The notes: a model not told the origin generated them from the sequence alone. A stretch of 64,000 nucleotides of DNA from Streptomyces liliifuscus (GCF_016598615.1 NZ_CP066831.1:1488001-1552000), one strand, 5' to 3'. Positions 24,595-33,042 are shown, counted from the first letter of the stretch. Translations and numbers: made by a program.

Positions 24595-26253
24595 TCAGTT
24601 GTTGGCGGCGTGGTCCTTGGCGAACTCCTCGGCCATTCTGTCGCCACCCCGCTGTCGCCAGGTCTTGACGGTGGCGTCCCATTCGGACAGCGGAGTGCGT
24701 CCCGCGATGATCCCGGTGGCGGTGTCCTTGAGGAGCGTTTCGAGGGTGGTCCCCTGGGCCGTGTACGTCCGGGACTGCAGCCCGTACGAGGCATTGCGGA
24801 CCGCGTGCGGAACGGTCTTCACCTGCCAGGCGTGCAGGGCCTTCACCGCGTCGGGCATTCCGGGCACGAACAGCGCCTGGGGTCCTTCGGCGAGGTACTT
24901 CAGCGGCAGGTTGGTGTTGTTCTCGACCTGGCCGAGTGCGTTGGGCTCGGGCGAGCCGTCCTCGGCCCGGGTGAAATGGGTGCCCTCCACTCCGTAGTGG
25001 ACGAGTTCCCACTCCTTGCTGCCGAACGGAGCCGCGAGATAGTCGAGGATGCGCAGCAACAACTGCACGCGCTCCTTCTTGGCCTTCTTGACGACGGTGT
25101 AGCCGAACGAGCGCCGCGCTCCGACGATCCCGCCGGGCGTACCGCCCACGCTGTACGGAAGAGCGGGCGCGGGGGTGTACTTGCGGCCCTTCTCCAGGAA
25201 CTTGGGGAGATAGCCGCCGAATCCGTCCTGCAGGGAGCCGACCGTCCCGTTGTAGTAGAGCGCGATCATGTCGATCTGGGAGATGGAGGTCGCGTCGGGG
25301 TGGTAGGAGCCCGCCTTGCGCAGTCCGAGCTGGAAGTCGAGCATCTGCTTGTACCGTTCGTCGGCCACGACCGGCAGGAACGTGCCGTCGTCCTTCACCG
25401 ACCAGCCCCGGGCGTGCACACCGTGCGCCGCCGAGTGGAACCCGTCCCCGAACACGGATCCGACCGCGGCCCCCAGGGCGTACTTCTTCGAGCCCGTCCC
25501 CTTCTTGGCGACCGCCGCGAAGTCCTGGTCGGTCCACCCCTCCTTCATCCCGGCGTCCTCGAAGTACTCCTCGTTGAGCCAGAGGGTGGATCCGGGCAGC
25601 GGCCGCTCCAGGGGAATGCCGTAGATACGGCCACCGATCCGGCCCATGTCTCGCCAGGCGTGCGTCGGGATGTTCGCGAGGTTGGGATAGTCCTCGACGG
25701 CGTCCCCGGAGAGGAACGGCGTGAGGTCCTCGGCACGCCGCTGCACGAACTGGGCCTCGCGGGGCAGCGCGAACCCGGAGAAGACGTTGATGATGTCCGG
25801 CAGTTCACCCGGATCGCCCGCCATCACGGTGGCCATCTTCTTCTGGTAGTCGGTCTGCGAGATGACCGTGTACTCGATCTTCACACCGAGTGCCTTCTCC
25901 ACGGCCTGCCAGAACTTGTTGGACGAGGCCGACTTCGGCGGCGTACCGAACGACACCGACATCACCTTGACGGTGGAGCCGTCCCCCGGAGTGCGGGACA
26001 CCGACCGCGCCAGATCGGCCGGGTAGGAGGTGTAACCGGGCTGAACCCCCTCCGCGGTGGGCGCGAGGTCCGGCTTCGGCCCCGCGAAGGCCTTGTACGC
26101 GGGCCAGGGAGCGAGCTTCTTGCCCGCGTTGGACACCCCGTCACCACCCGACTCCGTGGAACAGGCAGTCAGACCGACCGGAGCAGCCAGCGCAACAGCA
26201 CCCACGGCAGCGGTACGCATCAGGGCACGACGGGACAGCGGTGTACTGGACAT
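24595..26253 (-). CDS. LplA/YtcQ-type extracellular sugar-binding lipoprotein
   Basis: 552 residues. A twin-arginine-like N-terminus (SRRALMR) and lipobox (LTAC) mark a lipoprotein. The body resembles large family-1 binding proteins of the LplA/YtcQ kind that serve complex oligosaccharide import (FWQAVEKALGVKIEYTVISQTDYQKKMATVMAGDPGELPDI, LWLNEEYFEDAGM). ATG 26253 has a GGGAGAGAA RBS; the longer frame to 26370 runs through an intergenic repeat and is rejected. It pairs with the two permeases upstream. The ATPase is absent and probably shared (MsiK-like), as is usual in Streptomyces. Confidence 0.92.
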   Translation of the reverse strand: MSSTPLSRRALMRTAAVGAVALAAPVGLTACSTESGGDGVSNAGKKLAPWPAYKAFAGPKPDLAPTAEGVQPGYTSYPADLARSVSRTPGDGSTVKVMSVSFGTPPKSASSNKFWQAVEKALGVKIEYTVISQTDYQKKMATVMAGDPGELPDIINVFSGFALPREAQFVQRRAEDLTPFLSGDAVEDYPNLANIPTHAWRDMGRIGGRIYGIPLERPLPGSTLWLNEEYFEDAGMKEGWTDQDFAAVAKKGTGSKKYALGAAVGSVFGDGFHSAAHGVHARGWSVKDDGTFLPVVADERYKQMLDFQLGLRKAGSYHPDATSISQIDMIALYYNGTVGSLQDGFGGYLPKFLEKGRKYTPAPALPYSVGGTPGGIVGARRSFGYTVVKKAKKERVQLLLRILDYLAAPFGSKEWELVHYGVEGTHFTRAEDGSPEPNALGQVENNTNLPLKYLAEGPQALFVPGMPDAVKALHAWQVKTVPHAVRNASYGLQSRTYTAQGTTLETLLKDTATGIIAGRTPLSEWDATVKTWRQRGGDRMAEEFAKDHAANN

Positions 26254-26297
26254 ACGTGTTCTCTCCCAGCTCTGGATGAAGGGGTTCGCCCCTGTCA

Positions 26298-26330
26298 AGG
26301 GGCGCGGGGAACTGCGCGACCAGCCCCCAC
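26298..26330 (+). repeat. Copy 2 of the 33-bp dispersed imperfect palindrome
   Basis: Same core as the copy at 1139. It lies in the 126-bp gap between the permease and binding-protein genes of one operon, where a stem could protect or partly terminate the mRNA. Confidence 0.85.
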
Positions 26331-26379
26331 GGGCCGGCAGCCGAGATACGGCATCCGGAGCGCCGCACAAGCAAGGCGC

Positions 26380-27267
26380 TCAACTCTTGATGGCCCCGGT
26401 GAGCACACCCTTGGTGAAGTACTTCTGCAGGAACGGATAGACCAGAAGAATCGGCACCGTGGCGATCACCAGCACAGCCATCTGCACGGTCTGCGGAGCA
26501 TTGACGGTGCCCTCACTGGTCGCGGCGTCCGTGAGCCCCGACCCGGCAACCACATACGTGCGCAGCACCTGCTGAAGCGGCCAGTGGTCGCTCTCCAGAT
26601 ACAGCGAGGCGTAGAACCAGGAGTTCCAGTACGCCACCGCGTAGAAGAGACCGACGACGGCGAGCGCGGCCTTGGACAGCGGCAGCACGACGGACCACAG
26701 CACCCGCCAGTCCCCCGCCCCGTCCAGCCGCGCGGCCTCGTACAACTCGTCGGGTATCGACTGGAAGAAGCCGCGCAGCACCACGAGGTTGAACACGTTG
26801 ATCAGTACGGGGAAGATCAGCGACCCGTACGAGTCCAGCAGGCCCAGCTCCTTGACCAGCAGGAAGCTGGGGATCATGCCGGGCGGGAAGAGGAACGTGA
26901 ACAGGACCAGGAGCAGCACGGGCCGGCCGCCGAAGACACCGGGGCGCGACAGGGCGTAGGCGAGCGTGACCGTGCAGAAGAGGCTGAGCAGGGTGCCGAC
27001 GGCGGTCACGCCCGCGCTGACGCCGAGGGCGTGGGTGACGATGCCGCCGTCGAGGATGTCGCGGTACGCCTGGACGGTCGGCTCGGTGGGCCACAGCACC
27101 CAGCCGCCGTTGTCGACGACCTCCTCGGGCGAGGCGAGCGAGGTCGAGAGGATCACCAGGAACGGCACACAGACCAGGAGGACGACGGCCACGAGCGCGA
27201 CGGCCTTCGCCGCCTGGGTCAGGGGCCTGGGCTTCTCCATCCAGGCCGGACGGGCATGGGCGCTCAC
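26380..27267 (-). CDS. Carbohydrate ABC permease (YtcP/LplC-type)
   Basis: 295 residues, about six membrane helices, with the EAA loop EAARLDGAGDWRVLWSVVLPLSKAALA. The GTG start overlaps the stop of the upstream permease (GTGA), so translation is coupled; the long upstream extension of the frame overlaps that gene and is rejected. It ends in QKYFTKGVLTGAIKS, typical of the YtcP family. Confidence 0.92.
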   Translation of the reverse strand: MSAHARPAWMEKPRPLTQAAKAVALVAVVLLVCVPFLVILSTSLASPEEVVDNGGWVLWPTEPTVQAYRDILDGGIVTHALGVSAGVTAVGTLLSLFCTVTLAYALSRPGVFGGRPVLLLVLFTFLFPPGMIPSFLLVKELGLLDSYGSLIFPVLINVFNLVVLRGFFQSIPDELYEAARLDGAGDWRVLWSVVLPLSKAALAVVGLFYAVAYWNSWFYASLYLESDHWPLQQVLRTYVVAGSGLTDAATSEGTVNAPQTVQMAVLVIATVPILLVYPFLQKYFTKGVLTGAIKS

Positions 27268-28259
27268 TTGTAGACCCCCTGTTCGCCGAGGCGATGGGCG
27301 ACCTTGTTGGCCGCGTACACGAGCAGGGCGCCGATCACGCCCTTGAACAGGCCCGCGGCGGCCGCGAATCCGTAGTCGCCGCCGACCATGCCCTGGTAGT
27401 AGACGAAGGTGTCGATGATCTCGGCGGTCTCGGGGCCGACCGCGTCGCGCTGGAGCAGCATCTGCTCGAACCCGACGGAGAGGATGTCGCCGAGCCGCAT
27501 GATGAGCAGCAGCACGATCACCGGCCGGATGGCGGGCAGGGTGACGTGCCAGAAGCGCCGCCAGGGTCCGGCACCGTCGATGGCGGCGGCCTCGTACTGC
27601 TGCTCGTCGACCTGGGAGAGCGCGGCGAGGAAGATGATCGTGCCCCAGCCGGCGTCCTTCCAGATCACCTGGGCGACGGTGAGCGGTCTGAAGGCGTCCG
27701 GGTTGCCGATGATGTCGACGGTGCTCAGGCCGGCGTCGCCGAGGTAGCTGTTCACCAGCCCCGTGTCGCCGAGGACCTGCTGGAACAGGGCGACCACGAT
27801 CACCCATGAGATGAAGTGCGGCAGATACGCCACCGACTGCACGAAGCGGCGGACGGTGGTCCAGGTCAGGGTGTGCAGGAGCAGGGCGAGGGCGAGCGGT
27901 ACGGGGAAGTAGAAGACGATCTGGAGGACCGCGATCCAGAGGGTGTTGAGGACCGCGTCCCAGAACTCGGCGTCCTGGAACATCCGTTGGAAGTTGCCGA
28001 GGCCCACCCATGGACTGCCCCAGATGCCGTCGAAGGGCACGTAGTCCTTGAACGCGATGACGTTGCCGGCCAGGGCGCCGTAGTGGAACAGCAGGAAGTA
28101 GCCGAGCCCGGGGAGCATCAGCAGGAACAGCGCCCGGTTTCTCCGACTCCCGCTCCCGCGGCTCTGGAAACCTTTTCTCTTCCTGAACGCACCGGTCGGA
28201 CGGCGGCTGGATGGGGTCACCGCCTCCGTACCTGCACGCTCCCGCACCACCGCGGCCAC
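27264..28259 (-). CDS. Carbohydrate ABC permease (LplB/YteP-type)
   Basis: 331 residues. A basic N-terminus (RKRKGFQSRGSGSRRNR) precedes LFLLMLPGLGYFLLFHYGALAGNVIAFKDY and WVGLGNFQRMF, features of LplB-type permeases, and the EAA loop reads EAAAIDGAGPWRRFWHVTLPAI. GTG 28259 is chosen for its GAGGAGG RBS. First gene of the five-gene operon; a LacI-type palindrome lies 40 bp upstream. Confidence 0.92.
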   Translation of the reverse strand: MAAVVRERAGTEAVTPSSRRPTGAFRKRKGFQSRGSGSRRNRALFLLMLPGLGYFLLFHYGALAGNVIAFKDYVPFDGIWGSPWVGLGNFQRMFQDAEFWDAVLNTLWIAVLQIVFYFPVPLALALLLHTLTWTTVRRFVQSVAYLPHFISWVIVVALFQQVLGDTGLVNSYLGDAGLSTVDIIGNPDAFRPLTVAQVIWKDAGWGTIIFLAALSQVDEQQYEAAAIDGAGPWRRFWHVTLPAIRPVIVLLLIMRLGDILSVGFEQMLLQRDAVGPETAEIIDTFVYYQGMVGGDYGFAAAAGLFKGVIGALLVYAANKVAHRLGEQGVYK

Positions 28260-28298
28260 GGAACCTCCTCGCCTCTGGCTGTTGGGTGAGGGGAAATT

Positions 28299-28308
28299 AA
28301 AACGTTTC
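28299..28308. promoter_or_regulatory. LacI-type operator 1 of the sugar operon
   Basis: Contains AAACGTTT, with a central CpG as in LacI-family sites. It lies about 40 bp before the first permease start, where repression of the operon promoter is expected. The operon-encoded LacI protein is the natural binder. Confidence 0.6.
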
Positions 28309-28385
28309 CAGAACGAGGTCAACACTTCTGACACAGAGCGGTGGTTGGCCTCGGTGCGGGAGGTCTGCCGACCTGCGGGGATCGC

Positions 28386-29102
28386 TTAAAACGTTTTCGC
28401 GAGTCCCTGGAGGTACGCGTGGAGAGCCGCCGAGCCCTCCAGTCGGCTCCGGCTCCGCAGATGCAACTCGCGCTCCCTGCCCGCCAGTTCGGCCCGCACG
28501 CGCTCGGGACTGCCGGTGGTGCGCAGTTCGGCCAGGACCGACTCGATGGTGGAGAAGGGGTGGTGACCGCGCCTCAGCAGCGCCACGATCTGGGCCAGTC
28601 GCGCTTCCGAAGCGGAGTAGCGACGGTATCCGGTGGCCTTCTCCCGTGTCGGCCGCAGCAGGCCGCGTGTCTCCCACAGGCGCAGTACGGGTGTCTGCAC
28701 TCCGATGGCGTCGGCCACCTCACCGATGCGCATCCCGCCACGGTCCCGGTCCGGCGGCTCGGTCTCGTGGGTGATCAGCGTGTCCAGAGCCCTGATGGCC
28801 TCGGCGAGTTCGGTGCGCTCGCGGTGGAGCTCGGCGTGGCTCTCGTCGAGTACGGCGAGCGCGGTCTCCAGGTCGCCGCCGTGCACGGCACGCATGATCG
28901 CGCCGGTCGTCGGCCAGCCGTGTCCGACTGCCAGCGCGCGGCCGGTCCTGAGCGCTTCGGCATGTGCGGTCGTGAACAACCGGTAGCCGCTGCCCGTGCG
29001 CTCGACGGGCGGCAGGATGCCCGTCTCCACGTAGTTGCGGACCTGCTGGGTCGAGATGCCCGCCTCGCGCGCGAGGTCGACGGCCCGCAGCCGGTCGCCC
29101 AC
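28386..29102 (-). CDS. Tandem MerR-type regulator (two winged-helix domains)
   Basis: 238 residues. Two MerR DNA-binding domains are seen: residues ~6-75 (RAVDLAREAGISTQQVRNYVETGILPPVERTGSGYRLF) and ~124-195 (RIGEVADAIGVQTPVLRLWETRGLLRPTREKATGYRRY followed by HHPFSTIESVLAELR). Normal MerR proteins have one and dimerise through a coiled coil. Here a helical linker (DESHAELHRERTELAEAIRALDTLI) joins them, so one chain may mimic a dimer. No Cys metal site. It is divergent from the 63-aa protein at 29276. Confidence 0.88.
   Translation of the reverse strand: MGDRLRAVDLAREAGISTQQVRNYVETGILPPVERTGSGYRLFTTAHAEALRTGRALAVGHGWPTTGAIMRAVHGGDLETALAVLDESHAELHRERTELAEAIRALDTLITHETEPPDRDRGGMRIGEVADAIGVQTPVLRLWETRGLLRPTREKATGYRRYSASEARLAQIVALLRRGHHPFSTIESVLAELRTTGSPERVRAELAGRERELHLRSRSRLEGSAALHAYLQGLAKTF
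28388..28397. promoter_or_regulatory. LacI-type operator 2, overlapping the MerR stop codon
   Basis: AAAACGTTTT, a perfect 10-bp palindrome sharing the AAACGTTT core and centred 89 bp from operator 1. Two sites spaced so allow looping. It covers the last codons of the MerR gene. Confidence 0.55.
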
Positions 29103-29199
29103 CCTGTCTCCTCAGCCTGTCGCTTCACCATGATTTGAGGGTTACAGAGTAGGCCGGAGGCTTGAGCGGGCACGAACTCGGATCAAGTCTCAAGAAGCA

Positions 29200-29219
29200 C
29201 TTCAATGAAACGATTGAAG
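29200..29219. promoter_or_regulatory. Inverted repeat before the 63-aa gene
   Basis: CTTCAAT-GAAACG-ATTGAAG, perfect 7-bp arms. It lies in the divergent region of the tandem-MerR gene and 57 bp before the small gene, so it is a candidate site for that regulator. A second loose pair, CTTGAG/CTCAAG (29161/29189), lies just upstream. Confidence 0.45.
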
Positions 29220-29275
29220 GAGAGCGCACCGGAACAAGACCGGGAAGACCGGACCAGGAAGAGGAGAGCCCTGCC

Positions 29276-29467
29276 ATGAAGTTCGTTCTCGAAGTCGACA
29301 TGGGCGACACGGCCTGGGAGGGGAACGCCGCGCGGGAGCTGGGGCGGATCCTGCGCTACTGGGGAGGCAATCTCCAGCACTACGAGCTGAAGCCGGGCGA
29401 CGGGGCGGCTGTCTCCGACTCCGAGTACCGCGAGGTCGGTTCCTGGAGCATCACCGCTTCGGCATGA
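29276..29467 (+). CDS. Small conserved-looking 63-aa protein
   Basis: Starts MKFVLEVDMGD after a strong GAGGAG RBS. The composition is acidic and soluble, with a beta strand, a helix (AARELGRILRYWGGNLQHY) and a strand-like end (GSWSITASA). No family recognised and no membrane segment. Divergent from the tandem MerR gene, which may regulate it. A 17-bp hairpin follows immediately, showing it is its own transcription unit. Confidence 0.7.
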   Translation: MKFVLEVDMGDTAWEGNAARELGRILRYWGGNLQHYELKPGDGAAVSDSEYREVGSWSITASA

Positions 29468-29471
29468 CGCC

Positions 29472-29512
29472 GGGGCCGGCGGAGACGGCCCCACTCCGTC
29501 TCCGCCGGCCCC
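29472..29512. terminator. Bidirectional terminator
   Basis: Perfect 17-bp stem (GGGGCCGGCGGAGACGG and complement) with a 7-base loop, directly after the 63-aa gene and facing the convergent SSI gene. Confidence 0.9.
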
Positions 29513-29615
29513 TGTTGCGAGATCGCACGGCACTCCGCGAGGGGACCCGCACTCCCCATCCGCATCCGCGGGCCTCCGTCGACGCACATCGGCGAACCGC
29601 GCGACCCCGGTCCCT

Positions 29616-30047
29616 TTAGAACGTGAAGACGGCCGCCCCGTGGGCGTTCTTCACGCACTCGTTGGAGAAGGTGCGTTCATAGGACACCCGCTTGCCCTGC
29701 CACACGCCGTCGACCGTGACGACGACGGGATCGTATTCGCGGGTGCACATGGCTTCGGTTCTTCCTGGCAGGGCGTTGAAGTCCCCTCCGGACGCCCGGA
29801 GTTCGGCGCAGGCCGACGCCGCGGCCGGGTGGGTCCCCGAGGCGGTCGGCGCACAGGTCAGGGTGACCGCGCGTTCGGGGGCGGCGTCGGCCTTGATCTC
29901 GCCGTGGCCCATCGTGAGCACCAGGGAGGAGGGGGCGTAGAGGGAGTTCGGCGAGGGGGTGGCGGCGAGCGCGGTCCCGGTGAGGGGTCCGCATACGGCG
30001 GTGGCCGTCAGCGTGATCGTCGCTGCCCAGCGCGCGGTGTTCGGCAT
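29616..30047 (-). CDS. Subtilisin-inhibitor-like (SSI) secreted protease inhibitor
   Basis: 143 residues. Signal peptide ending TALA, then the SSI fold: [16 protein letters not shown], four Cys in the right places (TLTCAP, SACAEL, AMCTRE, SNECVK) and the hallmark [27 protein letters not shown], ending [10 protein letters not shown]. By alignment with SSI (Cys-Pro-Met-Val around P1) the reactive loop here is Cys-Thr-Arg-Glu, so P1 is Arg, predicting inhibition of trypsin-like proteases. ATG 30047 is chosen because GGAAGG lies 9 bases upstream; the ATG at 30056 abuts it. Confidence 0.92.
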   Translation of the reverse strand: MPNTARWAATITLTATAVCGPLTGTALAATPSPNSLYAPSSLVLTMGHGEIKADAAPERAVTLTCAPTASGTHPAAASACAELRASGGDFNALPGRTEAMCTREYDPVVVTVDGVWQGKRVSYERTFSNECVKNAHGAAVFTF

Positions 30048-30340
30048 TGTGTGCATCCTTCCGCTCGGTTGGTTGCCGCCGGCTCGGTCGAGTGCCGGTG
30101 CGGCGAGCGCGAGTCTGCCGAGTCCGCGACGGAAACACACGTCGACCCCACGCGTTTCAGTAACCTTGCGTATTGAATCAGTGGCGCGAAGTTACGGAAT
30201 TCGAACACGCCGACCCCGGAGTTGAGCGGACCCTGCGTCACCGAGTGGACACGCTGGCCGGATATGTACTGCTCAGCAATAGGCCTGAAACATTCCGCTT
30301 CCAGCTGAGTCCCGACCCCTTGCGTCTGCGCGGCAGGCGA

Positions 30341-30362
30341 GTAATCGTCATTACATGATTAC
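30341..30362. promoter_or_regulatory. Inverted repeat spanning the start codon at 30355
   Basis: GTAATC (30341-30346) and GATTAC (30357-30362) form perfect arms 10 bases apart; GTAAT-CGTC-ATTAC is nested inside. Because it covers the start codon it could be an operator or an mRNA stem controlling initiation. Confidence 0.5.
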
Positions 30363-30927
30363 AGCCGAACAGCACGAGAAATTGCGCGGCTGGTTCGCCG
30401 GCCGTCTGCCCGACGACCTCTTCGAGAGCCTCGGCGAGGTCACGGTCGACCGTGAGGAGATCACCGTCGTCGGCCGCATCCCCGAACCCCGGCTCGCCGA
30501 GAGTGCCTCGGACGCCGAACGGGAGGCGGCGGTCGCCTCCCGGATCCAGGAGTTCCGCGAGCGCACCCGTGACGCCCGGGTCGCCGTGGCCCGCGAGGCC
30601 GAGCACCGTTTCGGCAAGAAGGTCTCGTGGGGTGTGGAGTGCGGCGGCGAGCGAGCCCTGTTCACGCATGTCGCGGCCCCCGTGATGACCCGCCTGCGGC
30701 AGCCCCAGCGGCAGGTCCTCGACACCCTGATCGCCGCCGGGGTCGCCCGCAGCCGCAGCGACGCGCTCGCCTGGTGCGTCCGCCTCGTGGAGCGCCACTC
30801 GGACGACTGGCTCACGGAGTTGCGGGACTCCCTGGAACACGTCCAGCGGGTCCGCGCGCAGGGGCCCGACGCCCCGGGACCCATTGCCGACGACGCGGGC
30901 CCCGAGGACACTCCGACCGACGGCTGA
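30355..30927 (+). CDS. Uncharacterised protein with ribbon-helix-helix-like C-terminal segment
   Basis: 190 residues, mostly helical and charged. Family not recognised. The stretch TRLRQPQRQVLDTLIAAGVARSRSDALAWCVRLVERHSDDWLTELRDSL resembles a ribbon-helix-helix module (strand, helix, turn, helix), hinting at DNA binding. No signal or membrane segment. The RBS is poor and a perfect inverted repeat spans the start, consistent with self-regulation, which is inference. Confidence 0.7.
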   Translation: MITAEQHEKLRGWFAGRLPDDLFESLGEVTVDREEITVVGRIPEPRLAESASDAEREAAVASRIQEFRERTRDARVAVAREAEHRFGKKVSWGVECGGERALFTHVAAPVMTRLRQPQRQVLDTLIAAGVARSRSDALAWCVRLVERHSDDWLTELRDSLEHVQRVRAQGPDAPGPIADDAGPEDTPTDG

Positions 30928-30969
30928 CACCCGAGCCGATCCGGGAAACGACGTCAACGGGAGGACTTC

Positions 30970-31068
30970 ATGCGCAATGTGGTCAACAGCATCCGGGCAC
31001 GGCTGACCGTGCTCGCGCTGCTCGTCTGCGGACTCGCGGCCCTCGCGCCCGTGAGCCACGGCGGATGA
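30970..31068 (+). CDS. Small ORF, 32-aa secreted or membrane peptide (or broken gene start)
   Basis: A 32-codon frame with a good GGGAGGA RBS five bases before ATG. The product is almost entirely a signal-peptide-like sequence: basic start (MRNVVNSIRARL), hydrophobic core (TVLALLVCGLAALAPV), then SHGG and stop. A +1 shift near the stop would continue into ADDNAHLKDRADRETVRFVH, which looks protein-like, so this may be the start of a frameshifted secreted protein. The rest of the 290-bp gap to the permease shows no gene. Confidence 0.4.
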   Translation: MRNVVNSIRARLTVLALLVCGLAALAPVSHGG

Positions 31069-31359
31069 CAACGCTCACCTGAAGGACAGGGCCGACCGCG
31101 AGACCGTGCGGTTCGTCCACCGGCAACCGACAGGAGCCGATGACACATTCGCCCATCGGCAGCAGCAAAGATGGATGGTTCGTCCACTGGTGTGGTGCTC
31201 GGCCCAGCCCTTAGCTTCGGCAGATCACCGCACCAAGGGACGGCTTCCCCGCGCTCCGCGCACCCCAGCGACAGCGACACGCCGTCCGGCCAACCGCGTC
31301 ACCGCGCGCTCCCCGCCCTGCCGCCCCTCGGGGTGCCGGTCCTTCGCTGGAGCCCCTCC

Positions 31360-32943
31360 TTGTCCCAGAACTCCCCCGCCACGCAGCCGCCGTCGCTCAC
31401 CGAGGTCGAGCCCTACGGCGTCGAGCGGATCCCCGACGCGGACCGCTCCGCGAGCCCGCTCGACCTCTTCCGGCTCGCCTTCGGCGGGGCCAACACCTTC
31501 TCCACGTGCGTACTCGGCGCCTTCCCGATCCTCTTCGGCCTCTCCTTCTGGCAGGGGCTCGCGGCCACGCTCCTCGGAGTGCTCGCGGGTGCGCTGATCC
31601 TGTGTCCGATGGCGGTCTTCGGGCCGGTCAACGGCACGAACAACGCCGTCTCCTCCTCCGCCCACCTGGGTGTGCACGGCCGGGTCGTCGGTTCGTTCCT
31701 TTCCCTGCTCACCGCGGTCGCGTTCTTCTCCATCTCGGTGTGGAGCTCGGGCGACGCCCTGGTCGGCGGTGCGCACCGGCTCTTCGGCCTGAGCCGCAGC
31801 GACCTGTCGTACGTCGTCGCGTACGCGCTGTTCGCCGTTCTGGTGCTCGCGGTGTGCGTGTACGGGTTCCGTTTCATGCTGTTCGTCAACAAGGTCGCGG
31901 TGACCTCGGCGACCCTGCTGTTCCTGCTCGGCGCGGTGGCGTTCGCCGGGGACTTCGACGCCTCGTACGCGGGGATCTTCACGGCGTCGGCCGACGCGGC
32001 GACACAGGATCTGTTCTGGCCGTCGTTCATCGGCTCCGCGCTGATCGTGCTGTCGAACCCGGTGTCCTTCGGGGCCTTCCTCGGCGACTGGTCGCGCTAC
32101 ATCCCGGCGAGCACTCCGCGCCGCAGGGTGATCGGCGCCGCGTTCCTGTCGCAGATCGCGACCCTGCTGCCGTTCGTTTTCGGCCTCGGAACCGCGAGCA
32201 TCATCGCGGCGAAGGCACCGGAATACGTCGACCCCGCGGCCCCGAACTTCGTGGGCGGGCTGCTGGCCATCTCGCCGAGCTGGTTCTTCCTGCCGGTGTG
32301 TCTGCTCGCGCTGATCGGCGGCATGGCGACGGGCACGACCGCGCTGTACGGGACCGGGCTCGACTTCTCCTCCGTGTTCCCCCGGCTGTCCCGGGTGCAG
32401 GCGACGGTGCTGGTGGGCGTGCTGTCCATCGCGTTCATCTTCGTCGGGCGCTTCGGCTTCGACCTCGTACAGAGCATCTCGACGTTCGCCACGATGATCA
32501 TCACGTGTACGACGCCGTGGATGGTCGTGATGATGCTGGGCTTCTTCACCCGGCGCGGCTGGTACGACCCCGACGCGCTCCAGGTCTTCAACCGGCGCCA
32601 GCGGGGCGGCCGTTACTGGTTCGCGCACGGCTGGAACTGGCGCGGGATGACCGCCTGGTGGGTCTCCGCCGTCATCGGCGTCCTCTTCACGAACATCCCC
32701 GGCCAGTTCGTGGGCCCGCTCGGTGACCTGGCCGGCGGGGTCGACATCGGCCTGCCGATCTCCCTGGCGGTCTCCGCCGTGCTGTTCCTGTCGCTGCTGT
32801 GGTTCTTCCCCGAACCGCGGGCGGCGTACGGACCGGAGGGCGCCCGCCTGGTGCGTACCGTCGATGTACCGGTACCACCGATCACCGGACCGGGCAGCGG
32901 GGCCACCGAGAAGCGACCGGTACTGGCCACCGAGGGCCCGTGA
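31360..32943 (+). CDS. NCS1-family nucleobase/purine-cytosine permease
   Basis: 527 residues with about 12 hydrophobic helices. NCS1 features: GVERIPDADRSASPLDLFRLAFGGANTFSTCVLGAFPILFGLSFWQG, FGPVNGTNNAVSSSAHLGVHGRVVGS and NPVSFGAFLGDWSRYIP. The TTG at 31360 has a TGGAG RBS and gives the usual start before the conserved GVE.I; the frame extends to 31171 but that part is not family-like. Imports cytosine, purines or related compounds by cation symport. No catabolic partner adjacent. Confidence 0.9.
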   Translation: MSQNSPATQPPSLTEVEPYGVERIPDADRSASPLDLFRLAFGGANTFSTCVLGAFPILFGLSFWQGLAATLLGVLAGALILCPMAVFGPVNGTNNAVSSSAHLGVHGRVVGSFLSLLTAVAFFSISVWSSGDALVGGAHRLFGLSRSDLSYVVAYALFAVLVLAVCVYGFRFMLFVNKVAVTSATLLFLLGAVAFAGDFDASYAGIFTASADAATQDLFWPSFIGSALIVLSNPVSFGAFLGDWSRYIPASTPRRRVIGAAFLSQIATLLPFVFGLGTASIIAAKAPEYVDPAAPNFVGGLLAISPSWFFLPVCLLALIGGMATGTTALYGTGLDFSSVFPRLSRVQATVLVGVLSIAFIFVGRFGFDLVQSISTFATMIITCTTPWMVVMMLGFFTRRGWYDPDALQVFNRRQRGGRYWFAHGWNWRGMTAWWVSAVIGVLFTNIPGQFVGPLGDLAGGVDIGLPISLAVSAVLFLSLLWFFPEPRAAYGPEGARLVRTVDVPVPPITGPGSGATEKRPVLATEGP

Positions 32944-33042
32944 CGACTTCTGACGGCTTCTGAGCACTTCGGAGGGCGAAAACCGGACAGCCGGCTCGGC
33001 GCGGGGCCGTCCGGGTGCGGTGCCTTCGTAGACTGCCGCGCC

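Noticed and set aside
23395..27273. A 1292-codon open frame on the plus strand
   Set aside because: It runs opposite the DUF2264, LacI, binding-protein and permease genes, whose motifs are clear. Its product is Arg/Gly/Asp-rich without any family motif, as expected of a shadow frame in high-GC DNA.
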